From the NCBI GenBank assembly GCA_037389465.1, contig JAZARR010000197.1, positions 938,501 through 1,002,500 of the forward strand: 64,000 nucleotides of DNA. Direction: 5' to 3'. The translations under genes and the position numbers were made by a program. The stretch comes from Baylisascaris procyonis (Eukaryota; Nematoda; Chromadorea; Rhabditida; Ascarididae). Below are positions 12,081 through 23,400 of this stretch, piece after piece (the first letter of the stretch is position 1; each line of letters starts with the position of its first letter). Under the pieces are notes generated by a model. That model did not search any database. It saw only the letters and a program-made list of their open reading frames with translations, and was not told where the DNA came from.

Positions 12081-15000
12081 GGATAAACCTGATTCCCTTC
12101 TACTGAAAAAGCAGAAGTACGCTGAAGAATCAATGATTTCATGATGTCCTTTGTTTTCATTTTTCCGAGTGCAATCAGATCGATTGATTGGCTCTCATTT
12201 CAAGCAATCTGACCTCTGAAAGATGAGAAACTGATATGCATTTAAATTTTCATAGCATTAGAAATTCTGCCTCCTCCTTTCGAAATTGGTGATCAAGATA
12301 TGAAGTCATAATTGAATATATGATGCATCTGCTATATGTTCATCCCAATCAGACAACGGAATAAAATGATTTCAAACGATTTTCGAATATTGATTTCTAC
12401 AAATCACTGTGCAAATTGATGCAAAAGTTCATCGATATTCCCGTGAAGAGGAATTCACAATGTGACCTCGAAAATTTGTTTCTGGAAAGCATGGATCTTT
12501 GTAAATGAAGTTGGAAGCGTTATTTCAATTTATTCGCCGATAAATTCTTCCGTCAACCTGAATTGATTCGATATTCGGTTTTTTTCTCTTTTTCTACCGC
12601 CATTTATTTTTCCTTTGAATAGTGAAATTGGTATTACATGCTCTTGCCTTTGCGAAATTTTTTCGCATATCTTGTGATCACAGATTACTTTGTGATCTGT
12701 TTTTAAAAAGGTTTTTTCACGGAAAAGAAAAGGCAGCTGAACGATTCACCTAATCGTTTTAGCCCACAAAGCTCATAGCAATTACAACCGATTTTTGCAG
12801 GAACTAAATGCTCTCTGACTAGAGAGGTTTACCAGCCAGATTGGGAAGCGAGCCCTGAACGCCACAAATCTTAGAAAACTGATGCCGGTGGGGGGATCGA
12901 ACCTGAGTACTGTTTGGTAGATTCAATTTTATTCATCACAATCCAGTTCAGTTTTTTCGTTAGGCACTAAGTTCTCTATGACTAGAGAGGTTTTGGAGTC
13001 TCATTAGAAAGCGGGCACTGAAAGCCACAAATACTAGAAAACTCCTAGCGCGGTTGACGGTGCCGAACCTCCCATGCTCTATTTGAGAGCTGGACACCTT
13101 GCCGATTAGGCCACACAATCATCGTTGTTTCTTCCGTTTGCGCGTCTGAACAGCTAAAATTTGAAGAATGGGTACTATGCGTTGGATTAGGGGAAAGATG
13201 AAGCTGTTTTTTGCTCGTTTATTATTCTTTTTTCGACAAGGACTTTGAAAATCATGCTACGGTCTAACTTCGTTTTCATTGGTTACATGTGTGATGTTTG
13301 GTGGATACTACTCTCAGCATGTTGATTGTGCTATGTTGGAGATGGTCGTTCGATTTTAATGAAATGTAACAGCTGTTATGTAATATTAGTATGGCTATGT
13401 CGATATTTCTATCTATTATATTTTTTCAACGATAGCTGTATAGCTCGGCTTTTGTCAGCCTCATTTAATAGCTTAGCGGCAATGCCGTACTGTATTGCTA
13501 GCCTTTGACTATCTTTCTTGCATTCCGCGGTGCAAATCGTACTTGTAGAGTCTGGGAGGATGTATGATTTTCGCTCCATTCTCAACTGACACTGACGACT
13601 TAAGTCGTTCAAATAATTTCCAAGTGTTAAATAATAAAGTGCTGCAATTTTACAGTAATGATTCCATCAAATCGGCATATTCCTCGCATTTTGTCTTAAT
13701 GAGTTGGTAGTTCGCTGTGTTTTCGACCTGCTATTTAATTTTGCTTCATTTTAGGGTAAGAAAGGGGGGGGGGGGCGCCTTTAGGTGTAACTTACAAGGC
13801 GTTGGTGGGGAAGTGTCATGGAGGTGTAAAATTCAGCGTTACTGTTAAAGGAAATAGTTAGTTTATCGATGAAGGTCTGGAACTGAAAAAGGGTGGAATA
13901 ATTGAAAATAAACTAGGGGTCTCAAGGAAACGTGGAAGTACGGCCAAAAAAAAAACACACAACAGCAAACCGTTAAGACCAATGGGATGGAGAGGAAATG
14001 GGCATGGATATTGGAAAAGATAGTATAACGTTCTCAAGAATTTGTTGCACTGCTAGAACAACTTGCCTCACAAATAACGAATTAACCAAATGCTGCTATA
14101 CGTTCTATAAAAAGACTTATTTTTTTACGTCTCGATCGGGCTGAAAGGTGAATCTATTATAACATATGATGAAAGTTTTCATGCATCATCAAGTATAAGT
14201 ACTCTAAAATTCTTTCGAGGTATATAGTATGTCTACTAAAATTTGACTAGAACTAACCAGATGAATGGATACAAACGTATACCCACTTGCATACACTTAC
14301 AGAGACACTGCCAACAAATTGAATGAAGATTTCTTTGAACAAAGATTCTTTAGAAAATTTCGAACGCGCCTTCGCCGTTGGAATAACCGTATACATCTTC
14401 TAGAAGACATGTTCTATATAGCTTTCAGTATAGAGTGGTGCGAGTCGAGAATAGTCATCCAGAAAATGTTGTGGAGACTGGGAATTTAACTGTATTTATG
14501 CATCGTTTAAAACGTTTCAATATGCACTCCATAGTAAGAATGAATTGCTGAAAATTCGTCAGGGAGTGATAGGTTAGTCGACTGATGCATAGTTCTACTG
14601 CAGTGTGCTTTGAAGTGTTGGTTTATGATCTATTCTCTGATAATATTTTTCTGGTCGTGCGTATTTATGTGTTCTTCTATGAATAAAGATTCTTTATAAA
14701 GTACGCAAACAAGAGCCCCAAATTATAGTCATTGCGCGCTTTACAAATGCAACTCTGCAAAAGTTTCCGAAAACAGCAGAAAATAGATTTGAGATGGACT
14801 CATTTTCAATCATTAACAAGAATACACGAACATCGAGTGGCGTATATACAAGCGCATCAAGAACTGAAGTATTTCAAACAGATTATAATGATGCTGCAGT
14901 TTTGATGGACTTTTTAAATCACACTGCAGCAAAATAATGGTATGTTCAAACGAAGATATCTGTCAAAACCGAATTTTTGGAGTGAACGAAAAACCCGACC

Positions 15001-18000
15001 GGCTGAAATTTTCAACACGTAAAAAAAGTTTTGGTTTTTGGCTGAATTCCTGCTACGAGATAAATATATTCAAAACATTTCATGGAACTTCATTTCTTTT
15101 TTGAAGTCACTCTACATGTGCTTGCTGCTCTGATAATAACAGGAAACGATTAACAAATTGGAAACAACTGAGATCGGCTCCATACAATTACCAATGGATA
15201 ATACCAGTATTTTCACGAACTGCAAGCGGTGTGCGCTTTTCTTCATCCGCTTTTTTTCATTGTTGATCGGTCGACAATTCTGGATGTGTATAGAGTTTTC
15301 TTCTCCGTTCCCGCACTGTCATTTTCTGCAGAAATACTGAAGGATCAGAATAAAGGCTTTGAACATTCTCACTCCCTTGTTAAGAGGACAGGGCGGCAAC
15401 CTTGAAAGTTCATGTGCCTATAGTTGTCGTTGTTGTGTGGCTCAAAAATCTTTGCTTGAAGTAGTTGAATGTGCGATTCTGTTCCGTTCAAAAAAAAAAA
15501 AATTAGTTGAGCTGATGAGTTTTCGAGAAGTTAAACTTTTCACGATCTCTAGCGGACTGGTATGTCTCGAAGAATTTAGCGCATTTCAAACGTCTTTTGG
15601 TGCTATTGAACTAATCGCGCACTTTGCAAAAGCTAGTCTGCACGTATATCTGTATCTATCTATGTATCTAATATTTTTAATTGCATGCAACTAAAATAAG
15701 AATAGGAAATTTTATGGATTCAAAGTACATGACAAGTTAACTCGCATCATTTTATTTTTACATAGATACTGACTTAAGCTCAGATGTGTATTAGATGGCA
15801 GAAAATTTGTATGCACATCACAGTTGTCGAAATTTCTGTATAAACCAATGAGGTCTCAAAAACAAAAAGCGGATCCTTTTTAGAACTCGTTCATGGACGG
15901 TGGGATCTGTTAACGCATGAAGGCATTATTTCGCAAAATTTACTTTTTTTCTGGTGCTTTACGACACCGCTTGCGTAGATGAAGCGAATGCAAAAGCGCA
16001 TCATACCATCTTCTGTGATGCTTTCGAGGAAGAGAAAGTTCGCAGAGCGCTTATCAAATTGCATAGGGTTCAAGGCCTCATGTTGTTTCTGTGAAGCAGA
16101 AAGAAGAGTGCTATATTTGAAATGGGCTTATCGGGTTTCATTTAGTGCCAAAGGTAGAGTACTACTCGTTACTTTGAATTGGTAAATATTCACGCGAACG
16201 AGGATTTCAGTGGCATGTTGGATAAAGCTGATAAGATGATATATAATCGTAAAAATTCGTCTGTTACACAAATCTTTTAGGGAATGATTTCCATTACTTC
16301 GTCGGCTCCGACGGCGGTAACTCATTCTGGAAACGCCCATTGAACGGATGGCAAATGGAAAATGCGGGCTTCGCAGTAAGTGCTTCATTTATTCGATGTT
16401 CCTTCAGCCAAATACAAGTTGCGTTTTGCGAGTTGTTCTCATTCACATCCTTCCTGGAGCTCTCCTGCGCGGAAATTATCAAGCGCATGAATCATTGTTT
16501 GCTCACATGTTTGATGTTGCGATTATCACCGTCACAAGGAAATGTTTTTCTCTTTGTAAATGAGTATACGGTTGTCAAACCACTCCATCCCAGGAAAAGC
16601 CCCCCCCCCCCCCACGAGCCTCATGCCTTCTGCTACCATGTCAAGATAGCCTGTTGTGGAAGTCAAGTAGCCGCTAAGAGTGCAAAGTGCTGAATTTGAA
16701 AATAAATAAGCTATAGAATGTGAATGCTGATCGCCGAAAACGTCCGTTGGCACGTCGGAAGAATCGATGAGCTCGCATCCCTCCAACTTCAGCAATTCCT
16801 CCACGGTTAGCTGATGCATGAAATTTTCGGACGAGCCATCGAGCAAAAAAAAAATGCGTTCAGATTGTGCCATATTCATTGTGGTGGCCAAGAAGGCTAT
16901 GTGAAATCTGATCTGCAACAATATACATTTGCTCGTGCACAGTTCTTTGACTGCTTTGCTTCTAAACCTTTCCACGAAAGAGCATTTTATTCAGTCCCTG
17001 TACTGTGCTCGTAGCAATAGAATGATATCATGTGTTGTGCAAATGACTGCGATGACCGTCACTCAGTTGTAGTCTAAATGAAATTCTTAAGGCTTCTAAA
17101 GTTCCTTCACAGTGAGGTAACATTGTCAAAAGCTTTATTGAGGGAAATAAATACCTTTTTCAAATTATACCCAATAAATAGAGCGTTTCTTTAACATCCT
17201 ACCTACTCAATTTCCGCTTGTGCCGAAACCGTTCCTGTAAAGCATTTTTTTGCGCTAACCTGTTGAATAACTTAATTTATTTTTGAGGTTTTCTTCCGTG
17301 TTTGGTATGATGAGTCGACTTGGAATCCAATTTTAAATCAATTGAATACAAATCCGCTGGTTTTTGACGAACTCACAAGGGCACAATTTGTCGCTGACGC
17401 CATTGCACTAAGAGAGTATGCTTTCTCGAATTTCCACGGTTCATTCAAAACCGCTGAAAAAGTCCTTAAGAAATTTTGAGAGGCGTTGAAAATGTTACTG
17501 TCTCATTTATTTGACTGAATGAGATGGAGAATTTTATGACTCAAAAGCATAAAGATAGAGAATAATAGAAGAATAGGGCAAAAGAAAATAGAACGATAGA
17601 GAAAAAACATTAGAACATTTGCAAGTAGCGGCCGATGACGGTGGTCGACGGATAAATTGAACTCACATTACTGATCTCATTTACAACGATCTTATCTTGT
17701 AGAAACGCATATACGGCCACTTTAATGCCACAGACGCGTTGGAAATTCTTGGAGAAATATTGTGAGTTGATCATTTGCATCAAAACAGCGATGCATGAAT
17801 TCACATAATAGTTTGTAGCAATCAGCAATTAGATGTCCTCTGTAGGCAATTTTCCACCATTGATTTGTTAATATCAACAAGTAGCAAATATGTTGTCGAC
17901 CGTAGAAATTTTTACCGAATCTCAACAACACGTTATGACATATCAACCAATGATATTGGCAAACTCATTTTCACATGATTAATATAAATGAGATCAGTGC

Positions 18001-18661
18001 TCCGAGGCCGAGCTTCCATCTCATGGTATATCTAAACTAGAATTGGAAAATCGACAATTCATTCGGAAAATTCAAGATACTTTCATAAATCGCATATCAG
18101 AGGTAGCTACGCTTTGATGATGCGGAAAATCAAAAAAAAAAAAAAGGATGAGCAAATAGCGGTAGAAAATTAATGGTCACTCAACCACTCGTAGCACCGA
18201 TGCTGAGGTTTCATAATAACAAATAAATCTGCTCTTTAAAAATTGTAAACCATCTACCGCTTTGGCAAAGTTGCTGAAGTAAGCAACTTATGACCTCTCG
18301 TTTAGATTTCTCTCTGTCGACTATGCCCAAGTTTTATTCTTCAATCGGTCTTCCTTGAAGATCGATTCAGCATTTCAGTAAATGAAGCCTCCATTTTCAA
18401 TTGCGGCAAAGGACCGAAGCTTTCTTAGCAATAGTCAGGTGTTTATTGATGCTTAGCCTCACTCGGATTCAAAACGTTCCAAGTGATATTTGGAAGTTTC
18501 TCTTCTTATTTAGTTCAATGCTCAAAAATTTCGTTTCTCAGACTTATGCTTTGGCAAGAAAAGATGGAATTTATGACTTGTTGAAAAGTATACAACAACA
18601 ATATATAGATGGTAGTAACGCTTCTGTTGGTGACGTTGCGCGACTAAGCAAAAAGAAGTGA
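11605..18661 (+). CDS. M1-family aminopeptidase-like gene spanning the palindrome loop (degenerate)
   Basis: M1 enzymes are zinc aminopeptidases (gluzincins), often membrane bound. Pieces occur in M1 order on one strand. At 11,605-11,690 is a stretch ending KMRLPISLV, like the RLP..vvP start of the M1 domain. 11,877-12,026 has VAVYALPQDKIVVN, resembling the early beta-sheet. 15,979 onward has TIFCDAFEEEKVRRA, loosely like the CFDEP block. 16,281-16,375 ends NGWQMENAGF, resembling GAMEN with an extra residue. 16,460-16,536 has AHESLFAHMF, an HExxH-like site with two extra residues. 17,288-17,415 (FFRVWYDESTWNPILNQLNT, then DELTRAQFVADA) closely fits the ERAP1-type C-terminal domain. 18,514-18,661 could be the last exon. 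A frameshift follows RLPISLV and other junctions are unresolved. It is probably inactive or a pseudogene; the ERAP1-like exon is the firm part. Confidence 0.5.
12385..12600 (+). repeat. Decayed tandem copy of the M1-like N-terminal exon
   Basis: It resembles 11,810-12,030: GATTTCTACAAATCACTGTG and TTGTAAATGAAGTTGGAAGC, then TCAATTTATTCGCCG, compare GTAAATGAGATCAATAATGT and TCAATTTATTCGTCGCCG. Stops and length changes interrupt any frame. It lies just inside the loop, next to the left inner arm, suggesting a tandem exon duplication older than the inverted one. Confidence 0.45.
12799..12911 (-). mobile_element. Truncated tRNA-derived SINE, second copy
   Basis: On the minus strand it begins at CAGGTTCGATCCCCCCACCG, an intact B-box/T-arm sequence, and continues through AGTTTTCTAAGATTTGTGGC to CCTCTCTAGTCAGAGAGCAT, matching the body of the element at 12,961-13,117. 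The 5' half of the tRNA-like head is missing. The two copies lie head to tail about 50 bp apart. Confidence 0.65.
12961..13117 (-). mobile_element. tRNA-derived SINE, copy with tRNA-like head
   Basis: Read on the minus strand from 13,117: GTGTGGCCTAATCGGCAAGG resembles a tRNA 5' end and A box, followed by an anticodon-arm-like hairpin (GCTCT...AGAGC), then GGAGGTTCGGCACCG in the place of the B box/T-arm (the consensus GGTTCGAnnCC is degraded). Downstream comes a non-tRNA body, AGTTTTCTAGTATTTGTGGC, then CCTCTCTAGTCATAGAGAAC, which is shared with the neighbouring element at 12,799-12,911. A tRNA head with a shared unrelated body is the hallmark of a SINE. The head is too degenerate to be a working tRNA. 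Confidence 0.7.
13120..15978. other. Loop DNA without recognised gene
   Basis: Apart from short open frames of no clear merit (for example 14,265-14,489 and 15,359-15,694, plus) and a 12-base G tract at 13,764-13,775, nothing could be identified. If the M1-like model is right, this would be its large central intron or lost exons. Confidence 0.4.
13764..13775. repeat. Poly-G tract (12 G)
   Basis: An uninterrupted run of G on the plus strand, followed by CGCC, in otherwise AT-rich DNA. Confidence 0.95.
16600..16613. repeat. Poly-C tract (14 C)
   Basis: An uninterrupted run of C (G on the minus strand), lying inside the M1-like gene region. Confidence 0.95.
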
Positions 18662-19371
18662 CGCATAAAGATGTTGATATATTATATGACAACCATAGTT
18701 TGTTCACTATAAATCCATTCATACATTTTGACCGCTGTGATGTTTGGAGTGCATTTGAAGTGAGAAGGACAGGTATCCTCCTCATGCAAATACATCAGAA
18801 AACAATCCTCCAACTGTTGTGCTACCTGCAAATTTTACATCAGAGTGAAGTAGAACGACCAATACAAACTTCATTTGATAGATTATGTTAACTTCAATGA
18901 GAATGAGATAGGTAGAAAAGCAAAGAAAACACTCACTATGAGGAGTGAACGTTTCGTGAGAAAATGTAGGGGGTGGGGATGGGGGAACGGGGATCATGAT
19001 TAGTGGGCAAGCATGGAGCTCAATGAAGTTGAAAATTGCATTTACAAGAATCTAACTCTCAAATATGTCTCATTGAAAGAAAAAATTATTACTTCATATG
19101 AGCGGTTTGGCCGTTCCTTATCATCGAGTGTTAGCAACGATCCTAATGCTTTCCTCTTTTCTAGTCTCCTCCTTTCATTGAGGATTCGATGTTCATATTG
19201 CGTTGTCCATTGCGGAATATATTTCGATAATTCCATATTAGGCAAAGAAATATTCGGCGTTGCGAGCATCCATTTAACAAGCCTAAACCGAGTCAACATA
19301 TTTCGGCTGTTCCAATCAAAGTATATGATTGTTTCGCTTCGATTGCGCAAATGGGAACTATACAAGAAATG
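17548..19371. repeat. Right inner arm of giant inverted repeat
   Basis: Reverse-complement partner of 10,272-12,080. The homology ends at 19,371, exactly where the sequence switches to a copy of right-outer-arm DNA (CGACGTTGCCTACTA..., also found at 24,234). The arm encodes the GT92 C-terminal exons on the minus strand and a convergent open frame on the plus strand. Confidence 0.92.
17610..18035 (-). pseudogene. Inverted duplicate of the M1-like N-terminal exons
   Basis: Right-arm mirror of 11,605-12,026. The stretch around 18,035-17,960 repeats the STDLIYINHVKM segment, and 17,759-17,610 repeats the 50-codon exon ending GRYLQMF with a TAA stop in the same place (KVAVYAFLQDKIVVNE here). The acceptor that reads TCACAG before this exon on the left reads TCACAA here, so the splice site is lost, although the reading frame has stayed open. 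It faces inward toward the loop, as does the left copy. Confidence 0.5.
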
Positions 19372-19492
19372 CGACGTTGCCTACTACGCGTTTCACAAAT
19401 TTAAGCTGCCAGAAGCATATAAGAATGATGGTCGAATCCAACCTAGATTCGAGAAAACATGGCAAAGTTTATTTAAATGGTTATTAAGTTGA
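19013..19492 (+). CDS. Chimeric 159-codon open frame across the palindrome breakpoint
   Basis: An ATG-to-TGA open frame. Its first two thirds are antisense to the GT92 exon 19,093-19,357. At 19,371 it crosses into DNA copied from 24,234 and finishes with a real-looking terminal exon: CDVAYYAFHKFKLPEA and then a W..LFKWLLS end. The third copy of that terminal exon, on the left (3,812-3,994, minus), keeps the same stop region. The fusion is in frame purely because of the rearrangement. It has no evident splice or promoter signals, so expression is unknown, and the antisense part probably does not encode a functional protein. Confidence 0.3.
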   Translation: MELNEVENCIYKNLTLKYVSLKEKIITSYERFGRSLSSSVSNDPNAFLFSSLLLSLRIRCSYCVVHCGIYFDNSILGKEIFGVASIHLTSLNRVNIFRLFQSKYMIVSLRLRKWELYKKCDVAYYAFHKFKLPEAYKNDGRIQPRFEKTWQSLFKWLLS

Positions 19493-20447
19493 AAGTAACC
19501 GATAGAAATAACGACATATACACTGAAAATATACACATACGCAAATCCTACAACGCTATTACGTGATCCAATTTTGCAGGAAAAATTTTTGACGGCATGA
19601 ACAAAATGAATCTCCCGCTCGATCACCTGAAACATTCTTCCAGTTTTTTTTTATTCTGTTACGTTAAGAAACTTGCTACTCAGCTAGCTAAAATGCAAAA
19701 TAGCACATCTCGGCAACATCGCACCCGTTTTCTTCCCGATACATTATTGACTTGATCGAATATAAAACATAATCCGGTCGTTTGCGAAATATATGCAAAT
19801 TTCAACCATATTACTTATATATAGCAATCATCTTACAACTGAGACTGTTCTCTGTCGATTTCCCCTCTCCAGCATTAGAATAATTCTAAGTTTGGAAGTA
19901 TCAGACGGGGAGACGAATAAATACACATATAAGTGTTGAAAAAATGTTTTATAACGGTTTCTATAACTGCGAATATGTAGAAACGCATGAAAGAGCATCA
20001 AAAACCAACCACGGAATAGTGACACCGTGGTTTTAGTGCCTGAATGAGCAGATAGCAGACGTGAGGAAACTATCGACTGTAAATAAATACCCCTTCCCCT
20101 CTCCCGAATGAATGATAGTCAGAAGGATGGACCTTTTCGAATTCGGCACTGATAAGCACTAAGATCTGGAATATGCAGACTTCACGAGTAAAAGAAGCCG
20201 CATATGAGTAGTGGCGACCAAGATGAACACTATCGAAAAAAATGCCACGTAAGTGTTGTCGTAGGAGATGAGCACGCCATTGACGCGTTCAAACATCACC
20301 GCCTATATCGCAGATATCAATGAAGAATCAATGTGATAGTTTAAGAAATATCAATGCTTCAGTAGGTATTTGATCTTCGGGTGGAGTGAACTGATTCACT
20401 CACAGTAAAAGGGCAAATTTTTTCATTAAACTCTAGATATAAGAAAG
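19372..20447. repeat. 1.08-kb direct copy of right-outer-arm DNA inserted between arms
   Basis: This segment matches 24,234-25,328 in the same orientation, from CGACGTTGCCTACTA to ACTCTAGATATAAGAAA, with many small differences. It begins exactly where the inner-arm homology ends (19,371). Its template, the right outer arm, is also mirrored on the left at about 3.2-3.96 kb and beyond, so this sequence exists three times. It carries the truncated terminal exon that forms the chimeric frame at 19,013-19,492. Confidence 0.88.
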
Positions 20448-23400
20448 TGGGTACTAGATGTGAGAAGATCACGCTACCGCTAGCACCCAAGTTTGAGTCT
20501 TTAACTATGCACTTCGCTAGATCATAATTGCCTTCGTACGATAGATTTCGATGCGAGGTATAGATCTAACAGATGACAGAAGCTAATATTAGCGACCATA
20601 AAATCATCGCCTCATACAACATTTCATTTTTATTAGTCATCATTGCCCAATTGCATAGATATCCGTATGAATTTCTTTTGTTCTTTTCCGTTGGATCGGT
20701 TCGCTATTCGATTTGATTTGTTCCTTAACTACCTCGAATTCCAACGGAAGAAAAATTTTCCTTGCAATTTGTAAATAAAAGGAAAAAATGAGAACAATAA
20801 AACTCAAAGATTAACATCATCCATAATATTCTGTTCATTATGTTGGCGTTTTTTTTTTCGGCTCGTTATTTTTAGAGTTGCGCTAAAATTTGCAACGTTA
20901 TCTGATATGTATATATTACTTTCAATTGCGCTATTTTTTTTTCTTTTGTTAAAACATCATTTAGCACTAACGTTTGTTCAATAGATCCATATTTACTTTA
21001 TTTGCTTGAAATTGTATTTGTCTCATTTATTGCATCTTCATGTAATATACATAAATGAATTCGATAGACGTACGATTAACTCTAACCAAAATTACGAGAA
21101 GAAATATGACAATTAAAACTACAATATGCTACAATCATTTCTTCAGTTTTATGTATTATCAAAAAAAAGATATCGATTCCCTTCTGCTTGCGTTAATTCT
21201 TAAGATTACTTCTCCTAGACGAATGGTATGTTTCTCTTTGCTTAAGTTTTATTCGTTGATGAAATAGATTGAAAATCACAATGAATGGCAACAACTTGAA
21301 AGTCTTTGTTTTGTTTGTTGGCAGAGGCGTTGATAATTTCTAATAGATTTAGAATTTTTTTTCAAAGAACTTCGTATTCAAATATGTGTTGAAAGTTTAG
21401 AAGTATATATTTGAGGCATTGTCCTATCACATGATGTATTTGTGCGTTAAGCATTTGGGGATAATAGTGCAAAAACTCAATAACGAATTCTGTGACCTTG
21501 CTCATTGAACCTGCCGGGTAAATTTGGGTTTCTAAAGAAGTATTGCGAAGTGGGTCGAAAGATTGGAATGAAGGATGTCGATTAAATCGTGTTTGTTCCT
21601 GAAGAAAGAAACACTAAATCTCGATGACAATTACGGTGTGGATGAGCGATGATAGAGCTCACAAAAACAAAGTACCTTTATTATTGGCTCTTTGAAAGAG
21701 AAACTTCAGTCTCTGGAACTTTTTTGATTCTTAGAAATGCGACGATTATTTGCGTTTTATTCCTCACAACAAACGGGGCTTAAAATGTAGTGATACTGTC
21801 TAACGATCACTTATAAGAAAGCTCAAGGGATTCAGTTTCACCCTGAAACACTGAACAACAATTTGAAAGAAATGGCTTCATAAGAAATATCCTTTATAAT
21901 TCAAGCTTTTTGGAAAAATTGCAGACAGGGATTCGATTTTCATCAGATCCCTTCATAAAATGAATGATTCAATTTTCTCAGGCAATTAGTCGGTAATGTC
22001 ATTTCAAACTGCGTAATCGATACCGCTGCCACAGTGACACTGTACGCGATCGGTGAATGTGGCGATCGCAAAAATATCACACTCACTCTTTTTTTGATCA
22101 CTTGTCTCTCATTTAACTGCCTCCTGTTACTATGAGTAAAAGATCACCCAGCACATAGGCATATACCCACACAAATGCACTTGCATTGACGAGAAATAGC
22201 CACTACATACTGATTGCTGTAACTCAAAGTAAGCATTGAAATCGAGAGAGTCATTTTTATATCGTAGAAGCCGAAAGGACTTCTGAAGACGAATGCCGAG
22301 GCATCGCTATAGCTGTTGTTGAATGAATCGAGGGCTTCCGTTAGCGTAGAGTTGCTCCTTATGACGAGAATCTCGTATCCAATAATCCAATGGCCTTTGG
22401 TTGCCATCGTCTTGAACAGCTCTCAAGTTCCTCGATATGCACTGATGCGGATTGGTGCTGACCCACGTAAAGTGTTGATCGAGGTGAGTAATCACATTTC
22501 ATAATCATCGTTATCCTTACTGTATCATCAGCGATAACATATGCATTCATTATGTAGATCTGAATATCGACAAATGTATGCATCAGTATAGAAAAAATTT
22601 TCTGTTCATTGGTTTATTTGAATATTGGAGATATTTGAGGCAAACCTCACATTGAATCGCGCTCTAGTATCGATGAAAAAATTCTGTATGAGGCATGGGA
22701 GGGGCTTCATATCGGTATTTGCTGGTGTGGAGACAATCAGCATTAGATGCTCATTGAAAAGGAATCTGATTTCGAGCCTTCATCTAATTTTGTGGAATCG
22801 TTGAAGTGCGTAAATAACAATGGAACTAGTCATTTTATTACATGTGATATATAGAAGGAATGATAAGGTGAAGAAGGCTGACATGATTTGTGCTTGGCTA
22901 ACCGTTTGATAGCTCAGTACAGAAAATATTGAGAAAGCGCCTCGAAATGCCTTTTATCTCAGTCAATTGGCCATTAAATTTCTTCAGCACAAAATTCGTT
23001 TTCTGCGACTATATTTGAGCGATTGCAAAATGAAATATCTTTAAGGGTGGCAACACCACCTTGAAGGTGGAAGTCAATAGCGATGGATTGTTGCTGTATT
23101 GATTTGGTTGAGTTGATCTAAACGTATTATTGATTTCTTACATCAGAGCACTTCCTTTGCCTTCTCTATTCATTTATGTCAACCATATAGCTGTGCAAGC
23201 ACTGCTTATGTAGAATAGGGCAAAGCAACACAATGAGCTTGCAAAATCTAAGCGGATGTATCGTATCTTTGCCATTATAAACCTGATCAATAGGTGAATT
23301 GCCGAGTACGATACTTCGAATAGCGTAATATAGCACGTATAGCGAAATCGATAAAATACAAATCGTTCGAATAAGGCGTCGCTTTGATAGAAGCATTATT

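Larger units (their letters stand above)
18682..23396 (-). pseudogene. GT92 glycosyltransferase copy of the right arm, decayed
   Basis: Mirror copy of the left GT92 gene. Recognisable exons on the minus strand: signal anchor 23,396-23,283 (38 codons, same donor CAG|GTTTAT); central exon about 22,407-22,261; 21,598-21,497 (34 codons, same length and pattern as 9,287-9,388, with RHPS and MSK ends); 19,357-19,093 (265 bp, as on the left); and terminal exon 18,825-18,682. The exons corresponding to 7,023-7,260, 7,880-8,071 and 9,803-9,921 were not found. The central exon keeps VIRSNSTL but replaces the acidic VDYDE with IIGYE, and its donor reads AT instead of GT. The 21,497 exon ends at GTCACA, a weak donor. 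The terminal exons remain open. The gene is therefore almost certainly non-functional as a transferase, although its 3' end still looks young. Confidence 0.8.

Noticed and set aside
12799..13117. Functional tRNA gene
   Set aside because: Acceptor, anticodon and T-arm pairing are degraded, and the head is fused to a repeated non-tRNA body.
16532..16975. 147-codon minus-strand open frame with coding-like stretches (LTVEELLKLEGCELIDSSDV)
   Set aside because: It lies opposite the M1-like plus-strand exons, runs through the poly-C tract as glycines, has no clear splice context, and the plus strand ends a competing frame at a plausible donor. Real coding potential could not be decided.
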